From assembly GCA_031261985.1 (NCBI GenBank), contig JAISIR010000020.1, positions 124,001-188,000 on the forward strand: a stretch of DNA of 64,000 nucleotides, given 5' to 3'. Source of the DNA: Clostridiales bacterium. GTDB taxonomy: Bacteria > Bacillota > Clostridia > Monoglobales > WRBX01. The translations under genes and the position numbers were made by a program. Below, one piece after another: positions 36,133-45,513 of the stretch. Numbering within the stretch: position 1 is the stretch's first letter; every line of letters begins with the position of its first letter. The notes under the pieces are model-generated. The model did no database searches, had not been told where the DNA came from, and worked only from the letters and a program-made list of their open reading frames with translations.

Positions 36133-37104
36133 ATGGATAAAATTAGCTCTATTGGTGTGCTAACAAGTGGTGGCGATGCGCCAGGTATGAACGCGGCGAT
36201 TCGTGCAGTGGTGCGGACGGCGATATTTTATGGATTGAAGCCGATTGGCATCCGCAAGGGGTATGCTGGTTTGATACATGGCGATGTGTTTGAGTTTAAA
36301 GCGAGAGATGTTTCGGATATTATGCAGCGGGGCGGTACCGTTTTGCAGACTGCCAGGTGTATGGAATTTAAGACAAAGCCAGGGCTAGAGAAGGCTATTG
36401 ATAGTGCTAAGTATTTTGGTGTAGATGGGTTGGTTGTTATTGGTGGTGATGGGTCTTTCCGTGGTGCGCGCGACCTTTCGTCGCTTGGGCTGCCGACGAT
36501 TGGTATACCAGGGACGATTGATAATGACATACCTTACACCGAGTACACTATAGGTTTTGACACAGCAATAAACACCGCTAAGGATGCTATCGATAAAATT
36601 AGGGACACCGCGACGAGTCATGAGAGATGTAATATAATCGAGGTTATGGGGCATCATTCGGGGCAGATAGCTATTAATGTTGCAATTGCCACAGGTGCGG
36701 AGGCGTGTTTTGTTCCAGAACGCCCTATGCCTGAGATGCCAAGTATTATAGATGCCATTTTAGAGGGTAAAAAGCGGAATAAAAAGCACTTTATTATTGT
36801 ATTAGCCGAGGGTGTAGGTGGCGCGGCAGAGATGGCGGCGCATATAGAGCAGACGACGGGGATGGAGACTAAGGTAAACACGCTTGGGTATATGCAACGT
36901 GGAGGAAGCCCGACGGTGCGTGATAGATGTATGGCGAGTGAGATGGGGGCTAAGGCTGTCGAGCTTTTAAAAGATGGTATAGGTAACAGATTAGTAGGGA
37001 TAAAAGATGATAGGGTATATGATATCGATATTTTTGAAGCGTTAGAGATACAACAACAAGTGCGTGATGATTTAATAGATTTAGCTATAATGCTTTCGAT
37101 ATAA
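36133..37104 (+). CDS. pfkA: ATP-dependent 6-phosphofructokinase
   Basis: 323 aa, normal length for bacterial PfkA. Phosphorylates fructose 6-phosphate to fructose 1,6-bisphosphate, the committed step of glycolysis. Visible motifs: GGDAPGMNAAIRA (ATP-binding Gly loop), IGGDGSFRGA, the catalytic PGTIDNDI, MGHHSG and the MQRGGSP C-terminal signature. The Gly in the GGDG motif, rather than the Asp found in PPi-dependent enzymes, supports ATP use. Ribosome binding site GGGAGG. Confidence 0.95.
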   Translation: MDKISSIGVLTSGGDAPGMNAAIRAVVRTAIFYGLKPIGIRKGYAGLIHGDVFEFKARDVSDIMQRGGTVLQTARCMEFKTKPGLEKAIDSAKYFGVDGLVVIGGDGSFRGARDLSSLGLPTIGIPGTIDNDIPYTEYTIGFDTAINTAKDAIDKIRDTATSHERCNIIEVMGHHSGQIAINVAIATGAEACFVPERPMPEMPSIIDAILEGKKRNKKHFIIVLAEGVGGAAEMAAHIEQTTGMETKVNTLGYMQRGGSPTVRDRCMASEMGAKAVELLKDGIGNRLVGIKDDRVYDIDIFEALEIQQQVRDDLIDLAIMLSI

Positions 37105-37199
37105 AGTGGTAAGCGTGAGTTGCAAGATTAGGAATTTATATGTAAAACATAGTTTATGGCTATAATTAAGGGGAAAAACATACAGGGGGCAACAAATTT

Positions 37200-38681
37200 A
37201 TGAAGAAAATATTCAAAAGGCTAAGCGCGATATTATTAATAATCAGCTTGTGTATAACTGCTTCGGGGTGTACATCTTCGGTTATGCTTAAACCCTTAAA
37301 TGATGCTTTTATGGGCTTTAGGGGGCTAGATTCGTACACCGCAAATTGGACTGTCAAGATGAATATAGACGAAACTAAGTTTTCGCGCTCTGATGAAGCT
37401 AATAAGGCGTGGTTTGAGTATGCTGATAACTCTGTTGCTACGTTTACCGAGAGCGTAGTGTTTGAGAAGCATCGCAAAGTATTGTTGATGAAGTTAGATT
37501 TTAATATTAAGATAACCGATTTAGATGAATCAAAGGCTAATGAAGGGAAGGAGCCTAAACGTCCGCTTGCTGGGACGGCATACTTATCTTATAATTACAC
37601 CGATTTAAATAAGCCATTATGCTCGTTTGCTGTTAGGTTTAATAATTTGCCAGAAGTCTTCTCTAGAAATCTACCAACATCTTTAACTGATGATTTAGAA
37701 ATTGCTGGAATTTTTGATAAAAAAATTGCACAGTATTATTTCACAGCAGATTTTTCGACGAATCCTTATGTAAAGAATTACTTTAATACATTAAGCACGC
37801 GCCCATCGTTTTTCGACTTTTTATCGTCGTTTAAATACGATTTAGAGCAGCCGAATGTATATGGCAAGAATTTTACAGATAGCGATATGAAAACTGCGTA
37901 TAAGGCAATTACCGAAATTTTAGGTGTAGCGGTTGACCCTGCGTGGTTAGAAGAATTCTATAGCACTTTTGAGTTGACAAATACTCATTTTACTACAACT
38001 GTAACAGGCAACTCGGTGGTGGATAACACTGGTGCGATGCTTGGAAGTAATGATATTAATGTTAGTGGATTGTTAGATATAAATAAGTTTATGAACAGAA
38101 TTTTGAATATACCATCGGGGCAATTAGGTATTCTTCCGTTTACCTTAAATTTCAATTGTGTGTATAGTAACCACAACGCTGTTCCTACTTTTTACTATCC
38201 AATAATTTCGCAAAACAACTCGTACGATATATCTATTTTAAAAACCAGGCAATTATGGGCGGATACTTTTAAACCGCTGCCAATTTCGCCTGAGTTTGAG
38301 CAAATAGAAGTGTATATTGATGGGGAGAAGATTTATTTCCACCCTAGTTTATTGCCGAGAATAGTTGATGACAGGGTAATGGTGCCGGTTAGAATTGTCG
38401 GGCAGGCGATAGGCGCGGCGGTGTCTTCTACTTTAGACGAGAATGGCGGGGTAGAGACAGCGGTGTATTACAAGAACTATAATGCGACTATAACTAAGGA
38501 TAGTCTTACCTTAATTAGCATGGGTACAACCGTGGAACTGCCTAAAACGGCGATGATTATTGATGATGCGTTTTTTGTGCCGATTTGGTTCTTTGTAGAT
38601 GGATTTGGTCAGAAGTTAGATACTAAAATAACCGAGACGCCGAACGGGAATCATTTTGTACTAAACTTGAGTTCGGAGTAG
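37200..38681 (+). CDS. Lipoprotein with copper amine oxidase N-domain-like C-terminus
   Basis: 493 aa. A signal peptide with the lipobox TASGC at about residues 20-24, so a membrane-anchored extracytoplasmic lipoprotein. The middle ~350 residues are not recognised. The last ~120 residues look like the copper amine oxidase N-terminal/stalk domain common in Clostridia: VYIDGEKIYF, DDRVMVPVRIVGQAIGA, VFVPIWFFVDGFGQ-type segments. This domain is thought to bind cell-wall or protein partners and does not imply oxidase activity. ATG after GGGGG. Confidence 0.78.
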   Translation: MKKIFKRLSAILLIISLCITASGCTSSVMLKPLNDAFMGFRGLDSYTANWTVKMNIDETKFSRSDEANKAWFEYADNSVATFTESVVFEKHRKVLLMKLDFNIKITDLDESKANEGKEPKRPLAGTAYLSYNYTDLNKPLCSFAVRFNNLPEVFSRNLPTSLTDDLEIAGIFDKKIAQYYFTADFSTNPYVKNYFNTLSTRPSFFDFLSSFKYDLEQPNVYGKNFTDSDMKTAYKAITEILGVAVDPAWLEEFYSTFELTNTHFTTTVTGNSVVDNTGAMLGSNDINVSGLLDINKFMNRILNIPSGQLGILPFTLNFNCVYSNHNAVPTFYYPIISQNNSYDISILKTRQLWADTFKPLPISPEFEQIEVYIDGEKIYFHPSLLPRIVDDRVMVPVRIVGQAIGAAVSSTLDENGGVETAVYYKNYNATITKDSLTLISMGTTVELPKTAMIIDDAFFVPIWFFVDGFGQKLDTKITETPNGNHFVLNLSSE

Positions 38682-38730
38682 GCTTGCGCGTTTAATTTGT
38701 TTGATGGTAATATAAGACGGAGTGATGCGT

Positions 38731-39291
38731 GTGCAATTTTACGAGATATTTTTAATAAGCGTGGCTTTGGCGATGGATGCGTTTGCTATTGCGGTGGCAA
38801 ACGGAATGGCGGTGCGGAAGAATTTAGCCAGGGAATCGCTTAGGTTTGGCGTGTATTTTGGCGTGGCGCAGGCGTTAATGGCGGCTTTGGGCTGGGTGTT
38901 TGGCGCGGCGTTTGAATCTTACATCATCAGTTATGACCATTGGGTAGCGTTTGGATTATTGGCGTTTATTGGTGGGAAGATGATATTTGAGGCTATTGGC
39001 GGCAGCGACGAGGCGGCGACAGGAATTGTAAGCAATAAAAAAATGCTAGTGCTATCGGTTGCTACAAGCATAGATGCGTTAGCGATTGGAATTAGTTTGG
39101 CAGTGGTAAACTCGCCCATTATTGTGCCAGCTATTGTGATAGGTGTAGTTGCGTTTGCGCTATCGGGTATTGGCGTTGTTCTTGGGCGGAAAATAGGCGA
39201 TAAGCTTGCGAATAAGGCAGAGATTATTGGCGGGCTGGTGTTGATACTTTTAGGTGTGAAGATATTGGTGGAACACCTTGGAATATTGTAG
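38731..39291 (+). CDS. mntP: Manganese efflux pump MntP
   Basis: 186 aa from the GTG at 38731, placed eight bases after GGAG; upstream ATG/GTG codons at 38722-38727 are too close to the site. Six transmembrane segments with the paired signature LAMDAFAIAVANG (helix 1) and ATSIDALAIGISLA (helix 4), the acidic residues used for Mn2+ transport. Exports excess manganese. Followed by a strong terminator. Confidence 0.9.
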   Translation: MQFYEIFLISVALAMDAFAIAVANGMAVRKNLARESLRFGVYFGVAQALMAALGWVFGAAFESYIISYDHWVAFGLLAFIGGKMIFEAIGGSDEAATGIVSNKKMLVLSVATSIDALAIGISLAVVNSPIIVPAIVIGVVAFALSGIGVVLGRKIGDKLANKAEIIGGLVLILLGVKILVEHLGIL

Positions 39292-39304
39292 AATGAAAGA
39301 AGAC

Positions 39305-39337
39305 AAAAAAATCCCTTTTTAGCTAAAGGGATTTTTT
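39305..39337. terminator. Bidirectional intrinsic terminator, mntP / SLH gene
   Basis: AAATCCCTTT and AAAGGGATTT pair around a short loop, with A-runs on the left and T-runs on the right, so it can stop transcription from both convergent genes. Confidence 0.88.
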
Positions 39338-39362
39338 ATATTAATAGTGTTGCATAAGTGGA

Positions 39363-40571
39363 TTACTCGATTATTGTGCCATAAACTTTTAATGTGTTAC
39401 CTTCGCCTACCATAAGAATTCGCTTGGTTTGGGAACCTACAGTGGTGTTGCGTGAGTCTATTAAATTATAAGTAATTTTGACAATCCCTGCGCCCATGCA
39501 ATTATCCCAGTTGCCATCTTTGGGAATATAGGTAGATTCGACTTCTACATTTGTAACCGAAACCCTTGCGTTGTATTCAACTAAAATATCTTTCATGTCT
39601 AGCAATCCGTCCCAAAGTGCATTATGTATTGGAGTTTTGCTGTGTACATAGTTTTTAATTTGAGAATCGCTTAGAACAGGTAAATCGTTATAAAGGTTTG
39701 CGATGTCGTTTTTAAGATGTTGGTTTAAAGTTGAACGCCTGCTAGAATCTACCCAGTTACCCGTTTGAAATGTTAGCAGATAAGGGTCTTGGTCAGAGTA
39801 AAAAATGTCATCTGGCAGAGGGCTGGGCGAGGGGCTGGGCGAAGGAGTTGGAGGAGCTGGTGCAGGAGTAGGAGTTTGCTCGCCAGGGGAAAGCGTGTAC
39901 ACATCGCGAATCCAATGAGATAATTTTGCATTTTTTAGGAGTTTTTCGATATTATCGAATACAATTGCCGCTTCGGCACGACGGACATTGCTGGTTGGAT
40001 TGAAGTTTCCGTAATCGTCACCCTTCATTAGCCCTGCATAAACGCATTCGCCAGCTTCATCTTCGCACCAATCTTTAATTTGGCTTCTATCACTAAAGCC
40101 ATTTAAATATTTATCAAAAACTCGGTAGCCGACATATTCGCTACCATAATTAGGGTTGAACGAAGCAAAATAAGAAATCATAACAGCGAGTTCGGCACGA
40201 GTTATAGGTTGCTCAGGGCGGAAAGAACCGTCCTCGTAACCATCTAAATGTAGCAAAGTAGCGGTTTTGCCGATGGCGGTGTAATAATAGCTAGAAGGCG
40301 CGACATCGGGGAAAGTTTTAATTTGGTACTCACCCTCGTCTAATGTTTTTAAAAGGCGGTACATAAGCAAGCAAAGGTCGCCGCGCTTTATGTTGAGGCT
40401 TGGACCATACTCGTTATATCCGATGCCTTGAATAATGCCTCTATTGGCGTAGTTTAAAATGGGTTGGGCTGCCCAATCGAAGCCCGATAAATCGTTGAAA
40501 CTTGCAGCTTTTGCAAAGGTACAACTAAAAATAATTGTGAAAACTAACAGGGGAGAAATTAATTTGCGCAT
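39363..40571 (-). CDS. S-layer homology (SLH) domain protein
   Basis: 402 aa. N-terminal signal peptide (residues 1-~22, ending AKAA). Three SLH repeats in the first ~200 residues (FNDLSGFDWAAQPILNY, then FPDVAPSSYYYTAIGK with FRPEQPITRAELAVM, then NFNPTSNVRRAEAAIVF), which bind secondary cell-wall polymers. A Thr/Pro/Ser linker follows (PSPSPSPSP), then a ~150-residue C-terminal domain I do not recognise. A surface protein anchored to the wall. AGGAG precedes the ATG. Confidence 0.85.
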   Translation of the reverse strand: MRKLISPLLVFTIIFSCTFAKAASFNDLSGFDWAAQPILNYANRGIIQGIGYNEYGPSLNIKRGDLCLLMYRLLKTLDEGEYQIKTFPDVAPSSYYYTAIGKTATLLHLDGYEDGSFRPEQPITRAELAVMISYFASFNPNYGSEYVGYRVFDKYLNGFSDRSQIKDWCEDEAGECVYAGLMKGDDYGNFNPTSNVRRAEAAIVFDNIEKLLKNAKLSHWIRDVYTLSPGEQTPTPAPAPPTPSPSPSPSPLPDDIFYSDQDPYLLTFQTGNWVDSSRRSTLNQHLKNDIANLYNDLPVLSDSQIKNYVHSKTPIHNALWDGLLDMKDILVEYNARVSVTNVEVESTYIPKDGNWDNCMGAGIVKITYNLIDSRNTTVGSQTKRILMVGEGNTLKVYGTIIE

Positions 40572-40611
40572 AAAGTTTGCTCCTAAGTATATGTAGTTTT
40601 TAAGATGATAA

Positions 40612-40701
40612 ATTATAAGCCAGAAGCCAGAAGCTTCTTAAAGCGAGAAGCAATAAGCCAGAAATATTGTAATAAATTTTCGCTAAAGCTCAAATTTATA
40701 G
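40612..40701. repeat. Degenerate short repeats between SLH and smpB genes
   Basis: AAGCCAGAA occurs three times in 40617-40675, and a palindrome-like AAATTTTCGCTAAAGCTCAAATTT follows near 40675-40700, resembling the perfect 18-bp stem at 59490-59529. No gene here. Confidence 0.5.
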
Positions 40702-40711
40702 ATTAGGGCAT

Positions 40712-40812
40712 TGTCATTCCGCGCTCCGACGCGGAATCTATATGCTATTTTGCAATTGACTGATATCATTCAAAACTAGCGTATAGATTGCGGGTCGCAG
40801 CCCGCAATGACA
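40712..40812. repeat. MITE-like element, copy 2
   Basis: 101 bp. Terminal inverted repeats: left TGTCATTCCGCGCTCCGACG, right complement TGTCATTGCGGGCTGCGACC, each also a local hairpin and each ending in a TCTATA-type inner edge. The core shares TGATATCATTC with copy 1 (20841-20939). It lies directly downstream of smpB and may double as its transcription end. Confidence 0.8.
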
Positions 40813-40821
40813 TATAATAAT

Positions 40822-41271
40822 TCATTCTGCATTTTTAATGGCGCGTTCCATTTTGCGTTTAGCGTCTTTTTCTGCCAAAGTTGCGCGTTTATCGTACAAC
40901 TTTTTACCGCGGGCAAGGGCTAGGCTTAGTTTTACATATTTGCCGCTAAAGTGTAAATCTAACGGTATTAGTGTGAACCCTTTTTGCGAGACCGCGCCTA
41001 GGATTCGGTTGATTTCTTGTTTATGAAGCAAGGCTTTTCGTGGGCGAACGGGGTCTTTATTAAATATATTACCTTGTTCGTAAGGCGAAATATGAAGATT
41101 TTTAATCCATACCTCACCACTTGATATGCTTGCATAACTATCTTGCATATTAACTTTACCTAGGCGGACGGATTTAACCTCGGTGCCGCTTAGGGAAATG
41201 CCAGCCTCGTAAGTATCTTCGATAAAATATTCGTGGCGGGCTTTTCGGTTTTGTGCAATTATTTTACTCAT
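40822..41271 (-). CDS. smpB: SsrA-binding protein SmpB
   Basis: 149 aa from the ATG at 41271, preceded by AAGGA. SmpB binds tmRNA and delivers it to stalled ribosomes for trans-translation. Diagnostic segments: [27 protein letters not shown] at the N-terminus, YEQGN, and the C-terminal GKKLYDKR followed by a basic tail. The start overlaps the end of the RNase R gene by 8 nt, so the two are translationally coupled; RNase R degrades the mRNA released by tmRNA. Confidence 0.95.
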   Translation of the reverse strand: MSKIIAQNRKARHEYFIEDTYEAGISLSGTEVKSVRLGKVNMQDSYASISSGEVWIKNLHISPYEQGNIFNKDPVRPRKALLHKQEINRILGAVSQKGFTLIPLDLHFSGKYVKLSLALARGKKLYDKRATLAEKDAKRKMERAIKNAE

Positions 41272-43015
41272 TGTTGTTTTTCCTTTTTTTATTCTTCTTG
41301 CCAGATTTTGGCTTATGATGATGCGCGCGCTTTGTTTCGCCCTTATTAGATTTTTTGCCGGAATCATTTTTGCCGCTGGCAGATTTTTTTTGCACTACCA
41401 CTTTATCTTTTTTAGAACGCTTGCCAGAATGCTTGCCTTTTTTAGTTTTTTTATTATCGTCGGATTGATTATCATCGGTATCTTCTTTGTTTTTCTTAGA
41501 TTTTTCTTCACTCTTTTTTTCGGTAACTAGGCAAAAATCTATCTGCCGAGCTTCGGGGTTAACTCGAATTAATTTGACATGCAGTTTCTCGCCAATTTGG
41601 TAGACTGCCCCTGTGTGCTTGCCTGTTAGGATATTGCGAACTTCGTCGAAAATATAGTAATCGCCATCTAGCTCGCTCATGTGAACCAAGCCTTGGGCAA
41701 GGTTATCGAGTTGCACAAACAGACCAAACGAGGTGACCGAAACAATGGTGGAATCAAATTCTTCACCAACGTGAGCTTCCATAAATTGGGCGATTTTGTA
41801 TGAATCCCACTCGCGTTCGCACTCGGTGGCATGAACCTCGCGTTCGGAACTTTGAGTAGATGCGTTAATGCAAAAAGCTTCGTAAAATCCTAGCTTGCGC
41901 TCGTTTAAGTTCTTGTGCAGCCAATCTTTGACGATTCGATGCACGACTAAATCGGGATATCGGCGAATGGGCGAGGTGAAGTGGCAATAATACTTTGCAG
42001 CTAAGCCAAAATGCCCTAAGTTTTCCTCGGAATATCGGGCTTTCATCAGCGAACGAAGCATGCAGGTAGAAACGGCTAGGTAATAATCTTTACCCTCAAT
42101 TTGCTCTAGAATTTCTTGTAAATCTTTAGGCTTAACGCCTTTGTCGCCAATTTTAAGTTTAACGCCAAATGTTTTTATCATCTGCGAGAAGTTTTCGATT
42201 TTATCGGTGGCAGGGTTCTCGTGAACTCGGTATACAAGCGGGATATTTAGGTGATTGATATGGCGGGCGATAGTTTCGTTAGCAATTAGCATAAATTCTT
42301 CTATGATGTGATTAGAAACGGTTATAGGATATTTCTCGATTTTTATAGGCACATCGTTTTTATCTAGTGTAATTTTAGGTTCGGGGAAATCGAAATTTAG
42401 TGCGCCGCGTTTTAGACGTTTAGCTTCTAAAATTTTAGACAGTTTTAGCATAAGTTTAAACTCGTCGACTAAATAATCGTAGCGTTTGTAAAGCTCGGGG
42501 TCACCATCTAAAATTTTGGTTACGTTGTTATATGTCATGCGCTCGTTCGAGTTAATAACACTCTCGCAGATTTCGTAATTTATAACGCCGCCTGTGTGGT
42601 CAATCTCCAAAAAAATAGTCAAAGTAAGGCGGTCTACTTGCGGGTTAAGGCTGCAGATTCCGTTGGAAAGCTCTTTAGGCAGCATGGGGATAACGTTATT
42701 GATTAAGTAAACGCTTGTTGCGCGACTAAAAGCCTCGCGGTCTAGCGCGCTATTGGGTGTAACATAGTGACTTACGTCGGCAATATGTACGCCGAGATAA
42801 TAATTTCCATTTTTTAGCATAGATATACTTATAGCGTCATCGAAGTCTTTGCTATCGTCGCCATCGATGGTGACGGTGTTTAAATTGCGCAGGTCACGCC
42901 TACCGTCGATATCTTTTTGTGTAACGCTATTGGGGATGCCATCTACCTGGTCATTCACGTTCTTAGGGAAGTAGGGCAATAAGCCCTTGAATTTTATAAA
43001 CTCTGCGTATGTCAT
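41264..43015 (-). CDS. rnr: RNase R-type exoribonuclease lacking the N-terminal RNA-binding domains
   Basis: 583 aa. The catalytic RNB domain starts almost at once ([16 protein letters not shown] near residue 50, with the metal-binding Asp residues), includes [19 protein letters not shown], and is followed by an S1 domain (residues ~420-500) and a long Lys/Ser/Asp tail. Usual RNase R is 700-800 aa with a winged helix and two cold-shock domains in front; here only the last strand of the second cold-shock domain remains ([13 protein letters not shown]). The start is supported by AGGAG and by a promoter 50-80 nt upstream, so the short form seems real. Couples to smpB. Confidence 0.9.
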   Translation of the reverse strand: MTYAEFIKFKGLLPYFPKNVNDQVDGIPNSVTQKDIDGRRDLRNLNTVTIDGDDSKDFDDAISISMLKNGNYYLGVHIADVSHYVTPNSALDREAFSRATSVYLINNVIPMLPKELSNGICSLNPQVDRLTLTIFLEIDHTGGVINYEICESVINSNERMTYNNVTKILDGDPELYKRYDYLVDEFKLMLKLSKILEAKRLKRGALNFDFPEPKITLDKNDVPIKIEKYPITVSNHIIEEFMLIANETIARHINHLNIPLVYRVHENPATDKIENFSQMIKTFGVKLKIGDKGVKPKDLQEILEQIEGKDYYLAVSTCMLRSLMKARYSEENLGHFGLAAKYYCHFTSPIRRYPDLVVHRIVKDWLHKNLNERKLGFYEAFCINASTQSSEREVHATECEREWDSYKIAQFMEAHVGEEFDSTIVSVTSFGLFVQLDNLAQGLVHMSELDGDYYIFDEVRNILTGKHTGAVYQIGEKLHVKLIRVNPEARQIDFCLVTEKKSEEKSKKNKEDTDDNQSDDNKKTKKGKHSGKRSKKDKVVVQKKSASGKNDSGKKSNKGETKRAHHHKPKSGKKNKKRKNNNE

Positions 43016-43068
43016 TTTTTAGTTCACTCCTAGTGAGTGCAAATTTAGTGTAACACTAATATGTTTTT

Positions 43069-43097
43069 ATTATATCATAATACGCTAAAAAATGCAA
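43069..43097 (-). promoter_or_regulatory. Promoter of the RNase R-smpB operon
   Basis: Minus strand TTGCAT (43097-43092), 17-bp spacer, TATAAT (43074-43069). It supports a transcription start just upstream of the short RNase R frame and argues against a missing 5' part. Confidence 0.7.
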
Positions 43098-43166
43098 GGA
43101 AAATGCGAAAAAACACACTCTTGTAAAAATTTTGTAATGTTTTTGTAAAAAAATTGCAAAAAACTC

Positions 43167-43195
43167 TTTACATTTTTAAAAGTATGTGATATAAT
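43167..43195 (+). promoter_or_regulatory. Promoter of the veg gene
   Basis: TTTACA (43167-43172), 17-bp spacer, TATAAT (43190-43195). Divergent from the RNase R promoter; about 240 nt of leader precede the Veg start codon. Confidence 0.7.
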
Positions 43196-43436
43196 AAGGA
43201 AGAATAAATCAAATAGGGGAAAAATATAGCAAAAGCAAAGGATTTTAAAAGATTTTAGTTTTTTAAAAGCGTAAGGGGGAGAACTGTTGAATATTTATCA
43301 CCCTAGTGGGGCGATAACTCACTCGATTTCGATGTGTGATGACGTTGATGGCTGGTTGTTATCTTCGCCTAAGTTATCGTTTGCTTATAACAGTGTGTCG
43401 CTGCAATTATTACCAAAAAAGGAGCGATTGTTTATT

Positions 43437-43730
43437 ATGGCAACAGCAAAGAAGGATTTAAAATCTATTAAAGAGTATATCGAGGACAACCTTGGTAAGC
43501 CAATTAGCCTATCCGCAAAAATGGGCAGAAACAAAATTATCACACGCACAGGTGTAATAGAAAATGCGCACAATAGTATTTTTATTATTAAGTTAGACAA
43601 CCCTACCCCTGTTGAGACTCCTAATGCTACAAGACGAGTATCGTATAGCTATACCGATATATTAACCAATTCTATTCAGATAGAGTTAGATAAGCAGGAC
43701 GAAGAAGCTAAATCGGATAAAGTTGGGTAA
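43437..43730 (+). CDS. veg: Veg-family protein
   Basis: 97 aa from the internal ATG at 43437, preceded by AAGGAG twelve bases upstream; the open frame reaches back to 43287 but the extra 50 residues are not part of the family. Matches Veg (DUF1021) of Bacillus: IKEYIEDNLGKPISLSAKMGR, a TGVIENAHNSIFII strand pair, then VSYSYTDILT. Veg is a small protein linked to biofilm regulation and cell-wall gene expression in Bacillus, usually strongly expressed. The long leader may carry regulation. Confidence 0.85.
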   Translation: MATAKKDLKSIKEYIEDNLGKPISLSAKMGRNKIITRTGVIENAHNSIFIIKLDNPTPVETPNATRRVSYSYTDILTNSIQIELDKQDEEAKSDKVG

Positions 43731-43849
43731 TTAAGGGCGACCTTATAAAACTTGAGTCAATTAAAAAGTACATAAATATAAAGCTTTTGGTAAGAATCAT
43801 TGAATGTTAATTTATGATTGCTATGATAAAAGTTTTTAAAAGTGTTCAT

Positions 43850-43902
43850 AAAATCTCCTTTTAAGTAATATATTGTTTTATCACAATAGTGAAGGAGATT
43901 TT
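43850..43902 (+). promoter_or_regulatory. Hairpin that can sequester the ribosome binding site of the DUF3794 gene
   Basis: AAAATCTCCTT (43850-43860) is the exact complement of AAGGAGATTTT (43892-43902), which contains the Shine-Dalgarno sequence of the next gene (ATG at 43906). In the mRNA the 11-bp stem would hide the ribosome binding site. Confidence 0.6.
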
Positions 43903-43905
43903 TAA

Positions 43906-45456
43906 ATGTCTATAGAATTAAAGAAGCAAGATTTATCTATAAGCCAAAACATAGCGCAGAACTTTAGCCAAGCGTATGCCGAGGCAGATGTTATTGTGCC
44001 GGATACAAAGCCCGATGTTGCCAAGGTTATTCAGGCGACGGCAATGTGCTATGTAACTGATAAAACAATATCTGGCAACAAAATTTTGCTTGATGGTGTG
44101 CTTAATATTACTATTCTGTATTTAACCGAAAAAGGGTTGGTTAAGTCTATCCATACCAAGCAAGGGTTTAAGCATAATGTAGATGTAGCTAATTTGGTCG
44201 ACAATGCTAAGCTAGATGTGCAATCGGACGTGCAAAATGTAGAGAGCTTAATTTTAAATAGTAGGAAGCTAAACATTAAGGCGTTAATTGGCATAAACAT
44301 TTCGGTTAGTGTTGATAACTCGGTTAGCGTTACAACTGGGGTGGACGAAGATAGTTTGTGTCATTGTCAGCAGAAGTTGAAGCCTTTGGCGGCAATGTGC
44401 GAGAATGTAGTAACAGAGCAGAGTATTTTAGTGCGTAACACGTTTGAGCTTTCGTCTGGTAAGCCGCCGATTGACGATATTTTGCGGTTGGATGTAAAGG
44501 TGTGTAACAAAGAAAGTAAAATAGCGGGTAATAAAATTTTAGCAAAAGGCAACCTAAACATATCCATGCTTTATTGCTCTGATGCGTGTGATGGATTGCA
44601 GACGATGGACACGCAGATTCCGTTTAGCGAGATATTAACATTAGCAGCGGGCAGAGAGATTGATAATTGTAGTTTAGATTATTCGTTAGCCGATGTTAAG
44701 TGGACGTTGCAGCAGGATTTAGACGGTGAGAACAGGGCGGTTAATTTAGAAGTTGGGTTATTAGCTAAGGTTAATGCCTGCACGCAGATTAATATGGATT
44801 TGCTTGGCGATTTATATAGCACCAAAGAGAATATCGATTTAAAGCTTAAGAACGTAGCAATAAACGAAGTGGCGCATAGGCAAAACGCTGTTTTAAATGT
44901 TAATGAGATGCTAAGTTTATCGCCAGATGATGCGCCGATTGAGCAAGTGTACAACTGTTTTGTAACGCCTAAAGTTGGGAAGACTACTTTAAACGGCAAG
45001 CATGTAACCGTCGAAGGCGTGCTAAATGCAATGGTTTTGTATATATCTAATAGCACAGATAATCAGATATCTACTATTAATAAAGAGTTTAAGTTTGCTA
45101 ACACGTTTGAGTTATCTGATACCATGAAACTATCGCAAGATTCGGCGGCTGATGTTAATTTAGATGTAGAGAATATCAATTATATCATTACCGGAGCGGG
45201 AGAGATTGACCTAAGGTGCATGCTGAATATCAGCATTGGTGTGATAGAAAAGCGTGAGTATAGCTATATATCTGACGTTGAAGAAATAGCCGATGAGGAT
45301 GACGGAGGCGCTAAGGCGTATAGGTTGAGGATATATTTTGTTCGCAATGGCGACACGCCTTGGAGCATAGCTAAGAAGTATCGAATGAAAGTTGATGATT
45401 TATTGGCGGCGAATGGTGATAATATAGTGCCAGGGCAAAAGCTGATACTTACTTGA
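43906..45456 (+). CDS. DUF3794 (SPOCS)-LysM protein, spore-coat type
   Basis: 516 aa. Three repeats of the DUF3794 domain (for example KPDVAKVIQATAMCYVTD near residue 35, again near 170-300 and 330-450), a domain found in spore-coat morphogenetic proteins of the SpoVID/SafA type. The C-terminal ~45 residues are LysM (YFVRNGDTPWSIAKKYRM ... PGQKLILT), which binds peptidoglycan. Probably a spore envelope assembly protein. Translation may be controlled by the hairpin just upstream. Confidence 0.85.
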   Translation: MSIELKKQDLSISQNIAQNFSQAYAEADVIVPDTKPDVAKVIQATAMCYVTDKTISGNKILLDGVLNITILYLTEKGLVKSIHTKQGFKHNVDVANLVDNAKLDVQSDVQNVESLILNSRKLNIKALIGINISVSVDNSVSVTTGVDEDSLCHCQQKLKPLAAMCENVVTEQSILVRNTFELSSGKPPIDDILRLDVKVCNKESKIAGNKILAKGNLNISMLYCSDACDGLQTMDTQIPFSEILTLAAGREIDNCSLDYSLADVKWTLQQDLDGENRAVNLEVGLLAKVNACTQINMDLLGDLYSTKENIDLKLKNVAINEVAHRQNAVLNVNEMLSLSPDDAPIEQVYNCFVTPKVGKTTLNGKHVTVEGVLNAMVLYISNSTDNQISTINKEFKFANTFELSDTMKLSQDSAADVNLDVENINYIITGAGEIDLRCMLNISIGVIEKREYSYISDVEEIADEDDGGAKAYRLRIYFVRNGDTPWSIAKKYRMKVDDLLAANGDNIVPGQKLILT

Positions 45457-45513
45457 GTTTGCTCGCTCGCGATTTATACTTAACGAAAAAATTCTATAAA
45501 AGAGGAAAGAACT

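Noticed and set aside
43287-43436. N-terminal extension of Veg
   Set aside because: The 50 extra residues are absent from the family and a Shine-Dalgarno lies right before the internal ATG.
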